Source of the DNA: Actinomycetota bacterium
GTDB lineage: Bacteria > Actinomycetota > Geothermincolia > Fen-727 > Anoxymicrobiaceae
Assembly (NCBI GenBank): GCA_018831265.1
Contig: JAHJCO010000019.1
Coordinates: forward strand, 40,534-104,533
Direction: 5' to 3'
Length of the DNA stretch: 64,000 nucleotides
Under the pieces are notes generated by a model. The model ran no database searches. It was given only the letters and a program-made list of their open reading frames with translations, and was not told the DNA's origin. This document shows, piece by piece, positions 10,094-17,874 of this stretch. Position numbers and translations under genes: made by a program. Within the stretch, counting starts at the first letter, position 1. The number at the start of each line of letters is the position of its first letter.

Positions 10094-12046
10094 TTGGGGA
10101 CAGGCACATTGGCCATCGATAATGATGCAAGGCGCGGCTGGGACTCCGGCTTCCCCGAGTTCAGGGATACTCCTCCCCGCCTGGTCAGGGTTCGGCTCCA
10201 GGATTTCGTCAAGGATGCAAGCGGGTCCCAGGTAAGAGCCTGGGACGAATCGATCCCCGAGCTTCAGGATGAGGTCAGGGAGGTTCTGGAGCTGGACCGG
10301 TACGCCCGGGAATACTGGGCTGTCCTGGAGTACGAGCTTCCCATGGAATCGCGGCGCATTGACGTGTTACTGCTGGCCAGGGGCGCCGTAGTGGTGCTCG
10401 AGCTAAAGGGAAAGGAGACCCCTTCTCAGGCTGACATCGACCAGGCCTCTGCCTACGCCAGGGACCTGCGGTGTTATCACACGGAATGCGCGAACCGGCC
10501 GGTGCTGGCAGTTGTAGTGCCGACACGGGCGAAGGGATACCTCGGAGAGCGCGTGGGCGTCCACATCGCGGGGCCCGATGCCCTCGATGCCCTGATCCTG
10601 GATATCGAGGTCAACCCAGACGTTCCACCCCTGTCTCCGCGCAGGTTCCTTTCCGAATCGTCTTACAGGCCGCTGCCCACCCTGGTACAGGCCGCCAGGG
10701 AGCTGTTCCATACGGGGATGATCCGACCCATACACAGGGCCAGGGCGGCGACAGACCCAGCGGTGGACTGCATCTCGGACATCATTCACGAAGCTGCGGC
10801 AGGAAAGGAGCGACGTCTCGTACTGCTCACGGGCGTTCCCGGTTCCGGAAAGACACTGGTCGGACTGCGGATAGCCCACGCTCATTTCCTCGACGACCTG
10901 GCCGTCCCGCGCGAGAACGGAAAGGCTCCCGCTCCCGCTGTCTACCTGTCGGGGAACGGACCGCTTGTCGAAGTGCTTCAGTACGAGCTGCGCGAGGCTG
11001 GAGGGGGCGGCAAGGCCTTCGTCCGCCATGTGCGGGATTATCTGAAGAGACACACGAGGAGGGATGACCTCATCCCATCGGAGCATGTCCTCATATTCGA
11101 TGAAGCCCAGCGGGCCTTCGACGCCGACAAGGTCAGTGATACTCATAGAAACACGGTTGGATTTGTAGCCGGCAAGTCCGAACCGGAGCACTTCATCGAG
11201 TTCGCGGAGAGGATTCCCGAATGGAGCGTCGTTATCGGCCTGATCGGGGGCGGACAGGAGATACACGTCGGCGAAGAGGCGGGATTGGTGCAATGGAGAC
11301 ATGCGATTGAAGGTTGCGCCGATCCAGAGAACTGGGAAGTCCACGTACCCCCCGACGCGGCAGACGTGTTTGCCGGCAGCTCAATAAGAAAGGTCGTTGC
11401 ACGTGAACTCTCGCTTGATACGGAGATCAGGTTTCACCTGGCCACAGACCTCCACGATTTCGTATCAGACGTGCTAGAGAAGGGATCAACAAAGAACGCC
11501 GCGGAGACCGCCAGGCTTCTCGAGCACCAGGGGTATCACCTTCGCATCACCCGCAACCTCGAGGAGGCGCAGGCGTACTTGAGGGAGCGGTATTCAGAAG
11601 ATCCGGCCGCACGATTCGGGATGGTCGCTTCGTCCAAGGACAAGGACCTCGTCCAGTTCGGCATCCCCAATGACTTCCAATCGACCAAGCGGGTTAGATA
11701 CGGGCCGTGGTACAGCGACCCGGAGCAAAGCGCCGCTTCCTGCAGGAGGCTCACTGACGTGGTGACTGAGTTCGGGGCGCAGGGTCTGGAGCTCGACTCT
11801 GTCCTGCTGGCCTGGGGCACCGACTTCGTGCGGACCGGCGGCGCGTGGAGCAACCGGAAAGCAAGGGGCTATCAGAGATCATCCATGGTCAAGGACCCCT
11901 TCAGGCTGCGGGTGAACGCATACAGAGTACTTATGACGAGGGGCCGCGACGCAACGGTCGTCTTCGTGCCCGCCCTCGAGGAACTGGACGAAACGTACGG
12001 ATTCCTGGTGACCGCGGGCTTCAGGCCGATTGAAGCGGAATCTTAG
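10094..12046 (+). CDS. PD-(D/E)xK nuclease fused to DUF2075/SLFN-like helicase
   Basis: 650 residues, probable defence protein. Residues about 30-170 form a nuclease-like domain with the PD-(D/E)xK pattern D90...E103-x-K105 (RIDVLLLARG and VVLELKGK). Residues about 240-640 form a DUF2075 (Schlafen-group-3-like) P-loop NTPase with Walker A GVPGSGKT (247-254), Walker B VLIFDEAQ (D336/E337) and the C-terminal RVLMTRGRDATVVFVP motif. Such fusions are predicted phage-defence or DNA-repair helicases. The start is uncertain: the TTG at 10094 lies in a REP-like GGGGACAGG sequence, and homology appears to begin only near residue 32, so the original start may have been lost. First gene after the tRNA, thus the youngest cargo. 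The plus-strand MNT gene follows 66 bases later. Confidence 0.8.
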   Translation: MGTGTLAIDNDARRGWDSGFPEFRDTPPRLVRVRLQDFVKDASGSQVRAWDESIPELQDEVREVLELDRYAREYWAVLEYELPMESRRIDVLLLARGAVVVLELKGKETPSQADIDQASAYARDLRCYHTECANRPVLAVVVPTRAKGYLGERVGVHIAGPDALDALILDIEVNPDVPPLSPRRFLSESSYRPLPTLVQAARELFHTGMIRPIHRARAATDPAVDCISDIIHEAAAGKERRLVLLTGVPGSGKTLVGLRIAHAHFLDDLAVPRENGKAPAPAVYLSGNGPLVEVLQYELREAGGGGKAFVRHVRDYLKRHTRRDDLIPSEHVLIFDEAQRAFDADKVSDTHRNTVGFVAGKSEPEHFIEFAERIPEWSVVIGLIGGGQEIHVGEEAGLVQWRHAIEGCADPENWEVHVPPDAADVFAGSSIRKVVARELSLDTEIRFHLATDLHDFVSDVLEKGSTKNAAETARLLEHQGYHLRITRNLEEAQAYLRERYSEDPAARFGMVASSKDKDLVQFGIPNDFQSTKRVRYGPWYSDPEQSAASCRRLTDVVTEFGAQGLELDSVLLAWGTDFVRTGGAWSNRKARGYQRSSMVKDPFRLRVNAYRVLMTRGRDATVVFVPALEELDETYGFLVTAGFRPIEAES

Positions 12047-12076
12047 TCCGACAGCTACTTTTAATGGCAATTATTA

Positions 12077-12106
12077 TTGACACATGTTAGATATTCATGC
12101 CATTAT
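12077..12106 (+). promoter_or_regulatory. promoter of the MNT gene, possibly leaderless
   Basis: A perfect -35 TTGACA (12077-12082) and CATTAT (12101-12106) are separated by 18 bases. The predicted start point, about 7 bases on, coincides with the ATG at 12113, which has no good ribosome-binding site; the transcript is therefore probably leaderless. Inference. Confidence 0.5.
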
Positions 12107-12112
12107 GGGACC

Positions 12113-12721
12113 ATGAGGTTTCATTGTCCGCTAGATGACATCTGGAACAGCAGGGTTAAGACGAGGATCTTAAGACGGCTCTGCTCATCCCCATATGGTT
12201 ACTCCGGGAGGCACCTTGCCGAGTGGATCGGGTACTCCCACACACAGACACTAGCGGCACTGACTGACCTTGAGCGGCAGGGTCTGGTGAACAGACAGGA
12301 GGTGGGGCGGGCGCACCTGTTCACCATAAACGGGGACCACGTGATCGTATCCGAGGTCCTCATGCCCGCGTTCCGAGTGGAAAGAGAACTGCTGAATACG
12401 CTTGCGGATATGTTCTATGACCATTTCGGTCAGAAACTGCTATCCATCACCCTGTTCGGGAGTGTAGCCAGGGGGGAGGAAGACCCGGGTAGCGATGTGG
12501 ACCTGCTCCTGGTGATGAAGAACGGCGTCAACCTCGAGAAGGCGGAACTGGAGACCTTCGATATCAGATCAGAAGCCTACTCGAAGTTCGGGTGCCATGT
12601 ATCAGCGATTGTTGTGACACGGAGCGAGTACGATAGGAAGGCGAAGCGCAAACAAGGCTTCTGGAGGTACATCCCGACTGAAGGGATCAGACTGGATTCC
12701 CGTAGAGAGAGGATCGGTTGA
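12113..12721 (+). CDS. winged-helix + MNT nucleotidyltransferase (orphan)
   Basis: 202 residues from the ATG at 12113. The N-terminal winged helix (KTRILRRLCSSPYGYSGRHLAEWIGYSHTQTLAALTDLERQGLV) precedes a minimal nucleotidyltransferase domain with the catalytic pattern GSVARGEEDPGSDVDLLL (G-S...D-x-D). MNT proteins normally pair with a HEPN toxin and silence it by AMPylation; here no HEPN gene is adjacent, so it may act with a partner elsewhere or be a relic of a pair. The last 58 codons and the following bases are duplicated at 24211-24384. Confidence 0.85.
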   Translation: MRFHCPLDDIWNSRVKTRILRRLCSSPYGYSGRHLAEWIGYSHTQTLAALTDLERQGLVNRQEVGRAHLFTINGDHVIVSEVLMPAFRVERELLNTLADMFYDHFGQKLLSITLFGSVARGEEDPGSDVDLLLVMKNGVNLEKAELETFDIRSEAYSKFGCHVSAIVVTRSEYDRKAKRKQGFWRYIPTEGIRLDSRRERIG

Positions 12722-12757
12722 CGAAGAAACTGCAAACCCGTCAGGTGTCAAGAGACA

Positions 12758-12827
12758 GGACAGCACCAGATAACACAAAGCCCTGGACAGGACAGCACAG
12801 GATAACACTAGACGGACTGGTTAACAC
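12758..12827 (+). repeat. GGAYARCAC nonamer array before tRNA half R1
   Basis: Five related nonamers start at 12758, 12768, 12790, 12800 and 12819 (GGACAGCAC, AGATAACAC, GGACAGCAC, GGATAACAC, GGTTAACAC). Pairs are 10 bases apart, i.e. on one helix face. The same array precedes R2 and R3. This is the element-derived left flank of the junction and may bind the integrase or an excisionase. A single TGCAAAC is at 12731. Confidence 0.65.
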
Positions 12828-12840
12828 GAACGACTTAGAG

Positions 12841-12900
12841 CTTGAAAACCGTTGAGCATCGAAAGGTGCTCCGTGGGTTCGAATCTCTCTCCCTCCGCCA
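12841..12900 (+). repeat. displaced tRNA-Ser 3' half, R1
   Basis: 60 bases matching 9888-9947 except for a few changes: anticodon loop, long variable arm (GAGCA pairing with TGCTC), T-arm and CCA. There is no 5' half, so it is not a tRNA gene. It ends cassette 1 (nuclease-helicase plus MNT) and starts cassette 2. The 20 bases after it resemble the 20 bases after the real tRNA (ACAAATGGCTTGCCCAT). Confidence 0.92.
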
Positions 12901-12984
12901 CTCACAAATGGCTTGCCCATGGGCTATTCCGTATATTGAACATAGTCATTAAGCCGGCGTCAGAATGCCGACTGCAACGGCCTC

Positions 12985-13002
12985 TGCAAACGAGCTGCAA
13001 AC
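12985..13002 (+). repeat. arm-type heptamer pair, cassette 2 left end
   Basis: TGCAAAC-N4-TGCAAAC with 11-bp spacing, 85 bases after R1; the same distance and sequence as at 10032-10049, including the preceding TGCAACG. Confidence 0.7.
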
Positions 13003-13039
13003 CGATAAAGCCTGGAGAGAGGGAAGCCGTTCTATTGAA

Positions 13040-13339
13040 TCAGGCCGCGGCTCCCCGCCACGGCTTGATCTTCTCGAGAGTCTGAGCAAGGGCTTCCTGT
13101 GCTACCTCCGTATCGTGCGCTACCTGTGCCCTCAGCCAGTATCCGTTGGAGAGACCGAAGAACCGACACAGGCGCAGATCCGTATCGGCGGTGATGGCAC
13201 GCTTCCCGGCAACGATCTCGCTGATCCGCTGTGCCGGTACGCCTATCTCCTTCGCCAGCCGGTACTGTGTGATCTCCATCGGCTTCAGGAACTCCTCGAG
13301 CAGTAGCTCCCCGGGAGTTACCGGATTCAGCTTTGTCAT
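13040..13339 (-). CDS. higA: HigA-type antitoxin
   Basis: A 99-residue XRE-family protein of the HigA/VapI type: TPGELLLEEFLKPMEITQYRLAKEIGVPAQRISEIVAGKRAITADTDLRLCRFFG is the helix-turn-helix core. It neutralises the upstream-encoded HigB mRNA interferase and represses the operon. Toxin-first order (higB then higA, 12-base gap, minus strand) is typical for higBA. The pair is the only cargo of the 0.9-kb cassette 2. Confidence 0.9.
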   Translation of the reverse strand: MTKLNPVTPGELLLEEFLKPMEITQYRLAKEIGVPAQRISEIVAGKRAITADTDLRLCRFFGLSNGYWLRAQVAHDTEVAQEALAQTLEKIKPWRGAAA

Positions 13340-13351
13340 GACCTCACCCCT

Positions 13352-13630
13352 TCAGTGGTAGTCAACTATCTCAACGTCTTCCGCGCCCGCGGCCGTCCAA
13401 CGGAAGCAAACACGATATTGATCATTTATCCGGATGCTGTACAGTCCCTCTCTGTCGCGGCTCAGCGCCTCCAGTCGATTCCCGGGTGGGATGCGGAGAT
13501 CCCTGAGCGTAGCGGCAACCTGGAGCTGCCTCAACTTCCGGCGCGCGACCGCCTCTATGTTCACAAACCGTTTGACCCTGTGACCACTTGCAAGTGCTTC
13601 GGTGTCGGCGCTCTTGAACGAGACGATCAT
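13352..13630 (-). CDS. higB: HigB/RelE-type toxin
   Basis: 92 residues from the ATG at 13630 (MIVSFKSADTEALASG). Typical plasmid-maintenance killer-type RelE-superfamily features: KRFVNIEAVARRKLRQLQVAATLRDLRIPPGNRLEALSRDREGLYSIRINDQYRVCFRW, with the conserved RIN.QYRVCF segment near the C-terminus. It is predicted to cleave mRNA on the ribosome. The frame continues 42 codons upstream but that part lies in the repeat-rich cassette end and has no start signal. Confidence 0.9.
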   Translation of the reverse strand: MIVSFKSADTEALASGHRVKRFVNIEAVARRKLRQLQVAATLRDLRIPPGNRLEALSRDREGLYSIRINDQYRVCFRWTAAGAEDVEIVDYH

Positions 13631-13694
13631 AAGCAAATAGTAACGCGACGCGTGATTAACGTCAAGCGTGACTATTCGAGGATGACCGACCGGA

Positions 13695-13712
13695 TGCAAA
13701 CGCGCTGCAAAC
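13695..13712 (+). repeat. arm-type heptamer pair, cassette 2 right end
   Basis: TGCAAAC-GCGC-TGCAAAC, 11-bp spacing, followed by the GGAYARCAC-type nonamers (starts 13719, 13738, 13748, 13770) that lead to R2. With 12985 this gives cassette 2 matching heptamer pairs at both ends. Confidence 0.7.
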
Positions 13713-13820
13713 CAGACTGGATAACACCAGACGGACAGGACAGCACCAGATAGCACGGAACCCTGGACAGGACAGCACTAAATGGCACCAGGCGAACGCA
13801 TTAACACGAACGCCTTAGAA

Positions 13821-13880
13821 CTTGAAAACCGTTGAAGGCAGTAATGTCTTCCGAGGGTTCGAATCCCTCTCCCTCCGCCA
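13821..13880 (+). repeat. displaced tRNA-Ser 3' half, R2
   Basis: 60 bases: identical anticodon loop and T/acceptor strand, but a different variable arm in which GAAG pairs with CTTC. The changed yet still paired arm indicates descent from a functional tRNA-Ser. It is followed by the conserved ACAAATGGCTTGCCCATGGG segment. Confidence 0.92.
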
Positions 13881-13962
13881 GAACAAATGGCTTGCCCATG
13901 GGCTTTTCGCCGCAGTATTAGAGTCCGCTACGTACTGTTCAGATTGCCTCCATTGTGGTTTT

Positions 13963-13980
13963 TGTAGCCATCTTGTAGAC
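13963..13980 (+). repeat. arm-type heptamer pair, cassette 3 left end
   Basis: TGTAGCC-ATCT-TGTAGAC, 11-bp spacing: a variant specificity (TGTAGMC) that recurs at the other end of the same cassette (15079-15096) and in cassette 5. Confidence 0.65.
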
Positions 13981-13990
13981 ATAATTGGCC

Positions 13991-14404
13991 TCAGCCCCCT
14001 TGCTCAGGGGTCTGGTCGCTGGACCAGGAGAAGAATCTATCGACCCTCTTGATGACCTCCAAGGCCGTGCTATCAGTGCAAGCCTTTGCCTCGTACTCCA
14101 CGAGGGCTTTCAGGTTCAGGACTTGCGACATCTGTTCCTTGGCCCGGCCGGAAGAAGGACCGAGCACTTGTTTCATGTACTCGGCCGCTTGAGCATGGTC
14201 TTTATCTGCGAAGTAGACACCGGACTTCCGGCCGGTCAGCGAGTTGGCCATCAGAATAACAGCATGAAAACCATTCGAGACCGAGGCATCCCACAGGCCT
14301 GAGTCGAAGGCGAGGTGCATGGCGCTCCTGTACTGCTCGGCCTTGATTGCGAACTGCCGGACTTGCACATCGGAGGCTTTCAGTATGCGGAGCTTCTTGA
14401 CCAA
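13991..14404 (-). CDS. HEPN-domain protein (toxin partner of MNT)
   Basis: A 137-residue all-helical protein resembling COG1895-type HEPN proteins: SVSNGFHAVILMANSLTGRK in the position of the conserved YHA helix and LKALVEYEAKA in place of the usual LR.LR..ADYE. The canonical RX4-6H RNase motif is not visible, so its catalytic status is doubtful. The gene follows the MNT gene with no intervening base (14404/14405). Together they form a HEPN/MNT toxin-antitoxin pair in cassette 3. Confidence 0.75.
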   Translation of the reverse strand: MVKKLRILKASDVQVRQFAIKAEQYRSAMHLAFDSGLWDASVSNGFHAVILMANSLTGRKSGVYFADKDHAQAAEYMKQVLGPSSGRAKEQMSQVLNLKALVEYEAKACTDSTALEVIKRVDRFFSWSSDQTPEQGG

Positions 14405-15010
14405 CTAAACTGCCCCTCTTCCGGCTACAAGGATCCCTTCCTTGAGCACCTCGCTTACCAGCGGGTCCTTTCTGCGCCTCTTCCGATTGAACTCTTCCAG
14501 ATCATAGACGATGGCTGTGACGCCGACGCGGTAGAGTCTGTAGACACCTTCTCGGTTACTCTCCGTTGCCTTGGTGACAGCTTTCTTCTCTTCTGCATTA
14601 CTGGTCAGCACGAGGACGTCTACATCACTGGAGGGAGTGTCTTCCCTCCTCGCGACGCTGCCGAACAGGTAGGCGGAGTGGACCCGGCGTCTTACCCCCT
14701 TGAGGAGGGCGTCGATAAGGCCCGAGAGCAGCTCCGCCTCGACATCGAATGCGGGCTTGATTGCCTGCTGATAGATCACGGAGCTTGTGGCCACCTCGTA
14801 GGTGTAGCCACTACCCACGCGTTTTCGATCAACAATACCGGCGTAGACGAGTCGGTCGAGGGCCCTTATGCAGGTCGCATGGCTCATGCCGAGCTCGCGC
14901 GCCAGCCCCCGTCCCGTGATCACCGGCGACGGGTACCGGGAAAGGTGCCTCAACAGCTTGACGTTGTTCGGGTTGTCGAACAGGTCGTCCAGAGGTCGTG
15001 TGACTCGCAT
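14405..15010 (-). CDS. winged-helix + MNT nucleotidyltransferase (antitoxin)
   Basis: 201 residues. The N-terminal winged helix (NNVKLLRHLSRYPSPVITGRGLARELGMSHATCIRALDRLVYAGIV) probably binds the operator upstream, and the MNT domain has YLFGSVARREDTPSSDVDVLVL with the G-S and D-x-D catalytic pattern. In HEPN/MNT modules the MNT protein AMPylates and inactivates HEPN. Architecture matches the orphan MNT of cassette 1 but the sequences are clearly diverged. Confidence 0.85.
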   Translation of the reverse strand: MRVTRPLDDLFDNPNNVKLLRHLSRYPSPVITGRGLARELGMSHATCIRALDRLVYAGIVDRKRVGSGYTYEVATSSVIYQQAIKPAFDVEAELLSGLIDALLKGVRRRVHSAYLFGSVARREDTPSSDVDVLVLTSNAEEKKAVTKATESNREGVYRLYRVGVTAIVYDLEEFNRKRRRKDPLVSEVLKEGILVAGRGAV

Positions 15011-15046
15011 GATCTCTCCTTTGAGTGTCGCACTATTGGTACGATT

Positions 15047-15062
15047 GTATCAATAATGATAC
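15047..15062. promoter_or_regulatory. palindromic operator candidate of the MNT/HEPN operon
   Basis: GTATCA-ATAA-TGATAC, a perfect 6-bp inverted repeat 37 bases upstream of the MNT ATG. It fits binding by the winged helix of the MNT antitoxin for autoregulation; inference from position and symmetry. Confidence 0.5.
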
Positions 15063-15078
15063 GGTATAAGGGATTAGG

Positions 15079-15096
15079 TGTAGACAAGTTGTAGCC
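15079..15096 (+). repeat. arm-type heptamer pair, cassette 3 right end
   Basis: TGTAGAC-AAGT-TGTAGCC, 11-bp spacing, followed by nonamers GGACAACAC (15113), GGATAACAC (15132), GGACAGCAC (15154), GGACAATAC (15164) and GGTTAACAC (15183), then R3. Confidence 0.65.
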
Positions 15097-15204
15097 AAAA
15101 CCAGACAACACAGGACAACACCAGATGGACCGGATAACACGAAACCCTGGACAGGACAGCACAGGACAATACTAGATGGACTGGTTAACACGAACTCCTT
15201 AGAA

Positions 15205-15264
15205 CTTGAAAACCGTTGAGCATCGAAAGGTGCTCCGTGGGTTCGAATCCCACTCCCTCCGCCA
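15205..15264 (+). repeat. displaced tRNA-Ser 3' half, R3
   Basis: 60 bases, the copy closest to the present tRNA: one difference from 9888-9947 that I can see, within the variable arm, where it has the paired GAGCA/TGCTC form. It separates the HEPN/MNT cassette from the MFS cassette. The sequence after it lacks the ACAAATGGC segment seen after R0-R2. Confidence 0.92.
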
Positions 15265-15288
15265 GCAGTTAAACTGAATGCAGATACC

Positions 15289-16500
15289 TTATACGGGAAA
15301 CGCCTTCTGGTGCGCGTGCTCGCTGAGCGGAATCTCCCTCCTGAGAGCCAACAGGAATGCCAGCACTATGATGAACATAGCGGCGGCGGAACTCATTCCA
15401 ACAACGGCTCCCAGGTGCTGGAAGATCTGGCCTATGCAGTATGTCATGGCAAGTCCCCCTACCGACATCGCGATAAAGAGGAGGGTATAAGCACCCGAGG
15501 ACTGGGACTTCGGGTAGACTTTGGCTGCCGACAGGAGCAGGGGATAGGTGCCGGCGTAGACCAAAGCGGACAACAGGAACAGTGCGACGTTTGCAGTTGT
15601 TGAGTCTGGGAGCGGTGCGAGGAAGGTAAGTACAGCGGCCAGGGGGGTTAGTAACAATAGAATCTTATACGCGGAGAACCGCCTGGCCAGGTGCGCGCAG
15701 GTGAGACGTCCGACTAGAAGCGCCACTCCCAGCCCTGCCAGGACCAGATGTGCGGTGCCCCTGGTCATCCCTCTCTCCTGCTCGAGGAAAGTGACGAGCC
15801 ATGTAATCAGTCCCAGCGCCGCGCCGGCTGCAAAGATCAGCGCGATTACGAGTCCAACAAAGAATCTTCGGTCGAACGAGACGATCTCTTTGATGAACTT
15901 GAAAGAGATTCTCTCTACTTCTGTCAAGCGCTTGAGCCTGGCAATCACTACCGGTATTACAAACGGGATGACCAGCAGACCCGGAACCGCGACGGCCCAG
16001 CGCCATGAGATCTCAAGGTTCTCTATTATGCCTGGAACGAATGGTCCCACTATGTACCCGCAGGAGAGGAAGCCGAACAGCATTGACTGGACGCGCGGCG
16101 TCTCGTCACCGCAAGTGCTGGTGGCGTACATACCCGGAAGGATAATCAGTGATCCGTTTCCCAGCCCGGCGAAGAAGTAGAAGAAGACGAATAGCGCGAA
16201 CCACGGGGTCACCGATGCCGCGACGAGAGACGCGGAGACCAGCAGGGCGCCGGAGACGACAAGGGCCTTGACGGAGAAGTTTTCAAGCAGTCTGGTGACC
16301 AATAAGGCAGAAATTATTATACCTGCAAAAAAGACAAGTGGGAGCAGCCCCGCCACTCCCTCTCCCAGGTGGAAGTCCCCCATTATGAGGTGGATGGTGG
16401 AGGGGATTAACAACTGTACGAACCCGGCGATTATCATCATGGGGTAGAAGGCCCTCATGGTCTTCGCCGGAGACGTTGGGTTATCTTCGGGCACAGACAT
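15289..16500 (-). CDS. MFS transporter
   Basis: A 403-residue protein with about 12 hydrophobic helices (first AFYPMMIIAGFVQLLIPSTIHLIMG; a central cytoplasmic loop with LKRLTEVERISFKFIKEIVSF between helices 6 and 7). The fold and length are those of a major facilitator superfamily permease; the substrate cannot be named (the FucP/glucose-like or drug-efflux branches are both possible). It is the sole cargo of cassette 4 and the only cassette here without a recognisable defence or enzymatic gene. Confidence 0.85.
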   Translation of the reverse strand: MSVPEDNPTSPAKTMRAFYPMMIIAGFVQLLIPSTIHLIMGDFHLGEGVAGLLPLVFFAGIIISALLVTRLLENFSVKALVVSGALLVSASLVAASVTPWFALFVFFYFFAGLGNGSLIILPGMYATSTCGDETPRVQSMLFGFLSCGYIVGPFVPGIIENLEISWRWAVAVPGLLVIPFVIPVVIARLKRLTEVERISFKFIKEIVSFDRRFFVGLVIALIFAAGAALGLITWLVTFLEQERGMTRGTAHLVLAGLGVALLVGRLTCAHLARRFSAYKILLLLTPLAAVLTFLAPLPDSTTANVALFLLSALVYAGTYPLLLSAAKVYPKSQSSGAYTLLFIAMSVGGLAMTYCIGQIFQHLGAVVGMSSAAAMFIIVLAFLLALRREIPLSEHAHQKAFPV

Positions 16501-16754
16501 TCACACCCCGGCGTCTATCATTGTCAGCAGGCACCTGTCTTCTTTCTGTCATAGAAGTGATTATTTCACAGAAACGGTGTAATCCGAGTGTGTATACGTG
16601 CTCCAGCACACCTCTTCCTGGACATGGCCGGGTTCCCAGCCTGAACCCTCGAAATTCCCGCTTTGACAATTTTATCGGAGTAATATTCTTGCCAGCATTC
16701 TGCCATCGTACTCCGTGGTACTGGAGGTTACAGGATGGTGCCAACATCAACAGT

Positions 16755-16850
16755 CTTGAAAACCGTTGAGCCCCTCAGCTCGGATTCCTGCGGCCCGGGG
16801 TCACCGCGCGCGAAGCGCGTGGGGCGGTTCGAATCCCTCTCCCTCCGCCA
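16755..16850 (+). repeat. displaced tRNA-Ser 3' half with enlarged variable arm, R4
   Basis: 96 bases: the anticodon loop and T/acceptor strand are conserved, but the variable region is 36 bases longer and contains GCGCG-CGAA-GCGCG-like pairing and outer GCCCC/GGGGC pairing. It is preceded by CAACAGT, shared with R7, not by the CTTAGA flank of R1-R3, pointing to a different element lineage. The gap 16501-17112 otherwise holds no gene; 16611-16754 is the element arm. Confidence 0.85.
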
Positions 16851-16930
16851 CAAATGGCATAAGAATGGGCAATTCCTAGCTTGACCTGCTCCAGCCAAGA
16901 CTCTTGCCATTCTATGTCTGCAACGGTCTT

Positions 16931-16948
16931 TGTAGCCAGAATGTAGAC
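16931..16948 (+). repeat. arm-type heptamer pair, cassette 5 left end
   Basis: TGTAGCC-AGAA-TGTAGAC, 11-bp spacing, 81 bases after R4, preceded by the same TGCAACGGTCT segment as in cassette 1. Confidence 0.65.
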
Positions 16949-17112
16949 AATTCCGACGAGCCGCCTGGCAGCTTCCGATCTCTTCATGCAATCTGGCCGA
17001 TACGTGGCAAGGTATGTGTGACTCAAGCAATCTGAGTATGAACACAAGAACAAGTCTCTAGTTAACGATGCATATTATTGATAGATATTTCAATATATGG
17101 TATCGTTAGACC

Positions 17113-17874
17113 GTGAAGAAGCAACTGACCGAGGCTGAAGTCATCGAGTACTTTCACCTGGTATTCCTCCAGGTTCTTTCTACACGCCTGGATCAATCCC
17201 ATTACGTTTTGAAGGGAGGCGTCAACCTCCGCTACTTCTTCGGAAGCTATCGCTATTCAGAAGACATTGATCTCGATGCCATCCGCATCGAGAGATGGAG
17301 CCTGGAAACAAGAGTCGACAAGGTCTTGGATTCACCGGCGATGCAAATGCTTCTCCGGAGCGAAGGATTGGCCTTCGAGCGCGTAACCAAGCCCAAGCAG
17401 ACCGAAACGACTCAGCGCTGGAAACTGTTAATCACCACAAACGGACGCAAGAAGACTGTACATACAAAGATAGAATTCAGTCACAGGGCCGACGATCCCC
17501 GTCGAATACTGGAGCCGGTACCTGACCAAGTTGTGGCCCCGTACGCGTTACGACCTCCGGCTGTGCTTCACTACACGGAGGGAGCGGCGATAGAGCAGAA
17601 GATTGGAGCGCTGGCACTGCGTTCTGAGACTCAGGCGCGCGACCTTTTCGATCTCGAGTTGCTGATGCGGCGGTATCCTGATGCTATTAGGCCCGGGCAG
17701 GTGACAGCGAAGACCCTGCAAGTCGCAATTGAAAGGGCAACGGAGTTGCCGTTTGCTGCGTTCCGCGATCAGGTCATGCCATTTCTGGATCGCGAAGTAG
17801 CCGATCTATATAGACCGGATGTATGGGATCAAATGCAGAGTTTCGTAATTGACAGGCTCATGGAACTCCGATGA
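17113..17874 (+). CDS. abiEii: AbiEii/AbiGii-family nucleotidyltransferase toxin
   Basis: 253 residues from a GTG in an AT-rich leader. Signature motifs: KGGVNLRYFFGSYRYSEDIDLD (residues 34-55; K34-GG, GS 44-45, D51/D53) and the C-terminal AIEQKIGALALRSETQARDLFDLELL segment (DUF1814). AbiEii is the toxin of a type IV toxin-antitoxin and abortive-infection system that transfers nucleotides to tRNA acceptor ends and blocks translation. The stop overlaps the antitoxin ATG (17871). It is unusual that the toxin comes first. Confidence 0.92.
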   Translation: MKKQLTEAEVIEYFHLVFLQVLSTRLDQSHYVLKGGVNLRYFFGSYRYSEDIDLDAIRIERWSLETRVDKVLDSPAMQMLLRSEGLAFERVTKPKQTETTQRWKLLITTNGRKKTVHTKIEFSHRADDPRRILEPVPDQVVAPYALRPPAVLHYTEGAAIEQKIGALALRSETQARDLFDLELLMRRYPDAIRPGQVTAKTLQVAIERATELPFAAFRDQVMPFLDREVADLYRPDVWDQMQSFVIDRLMELR

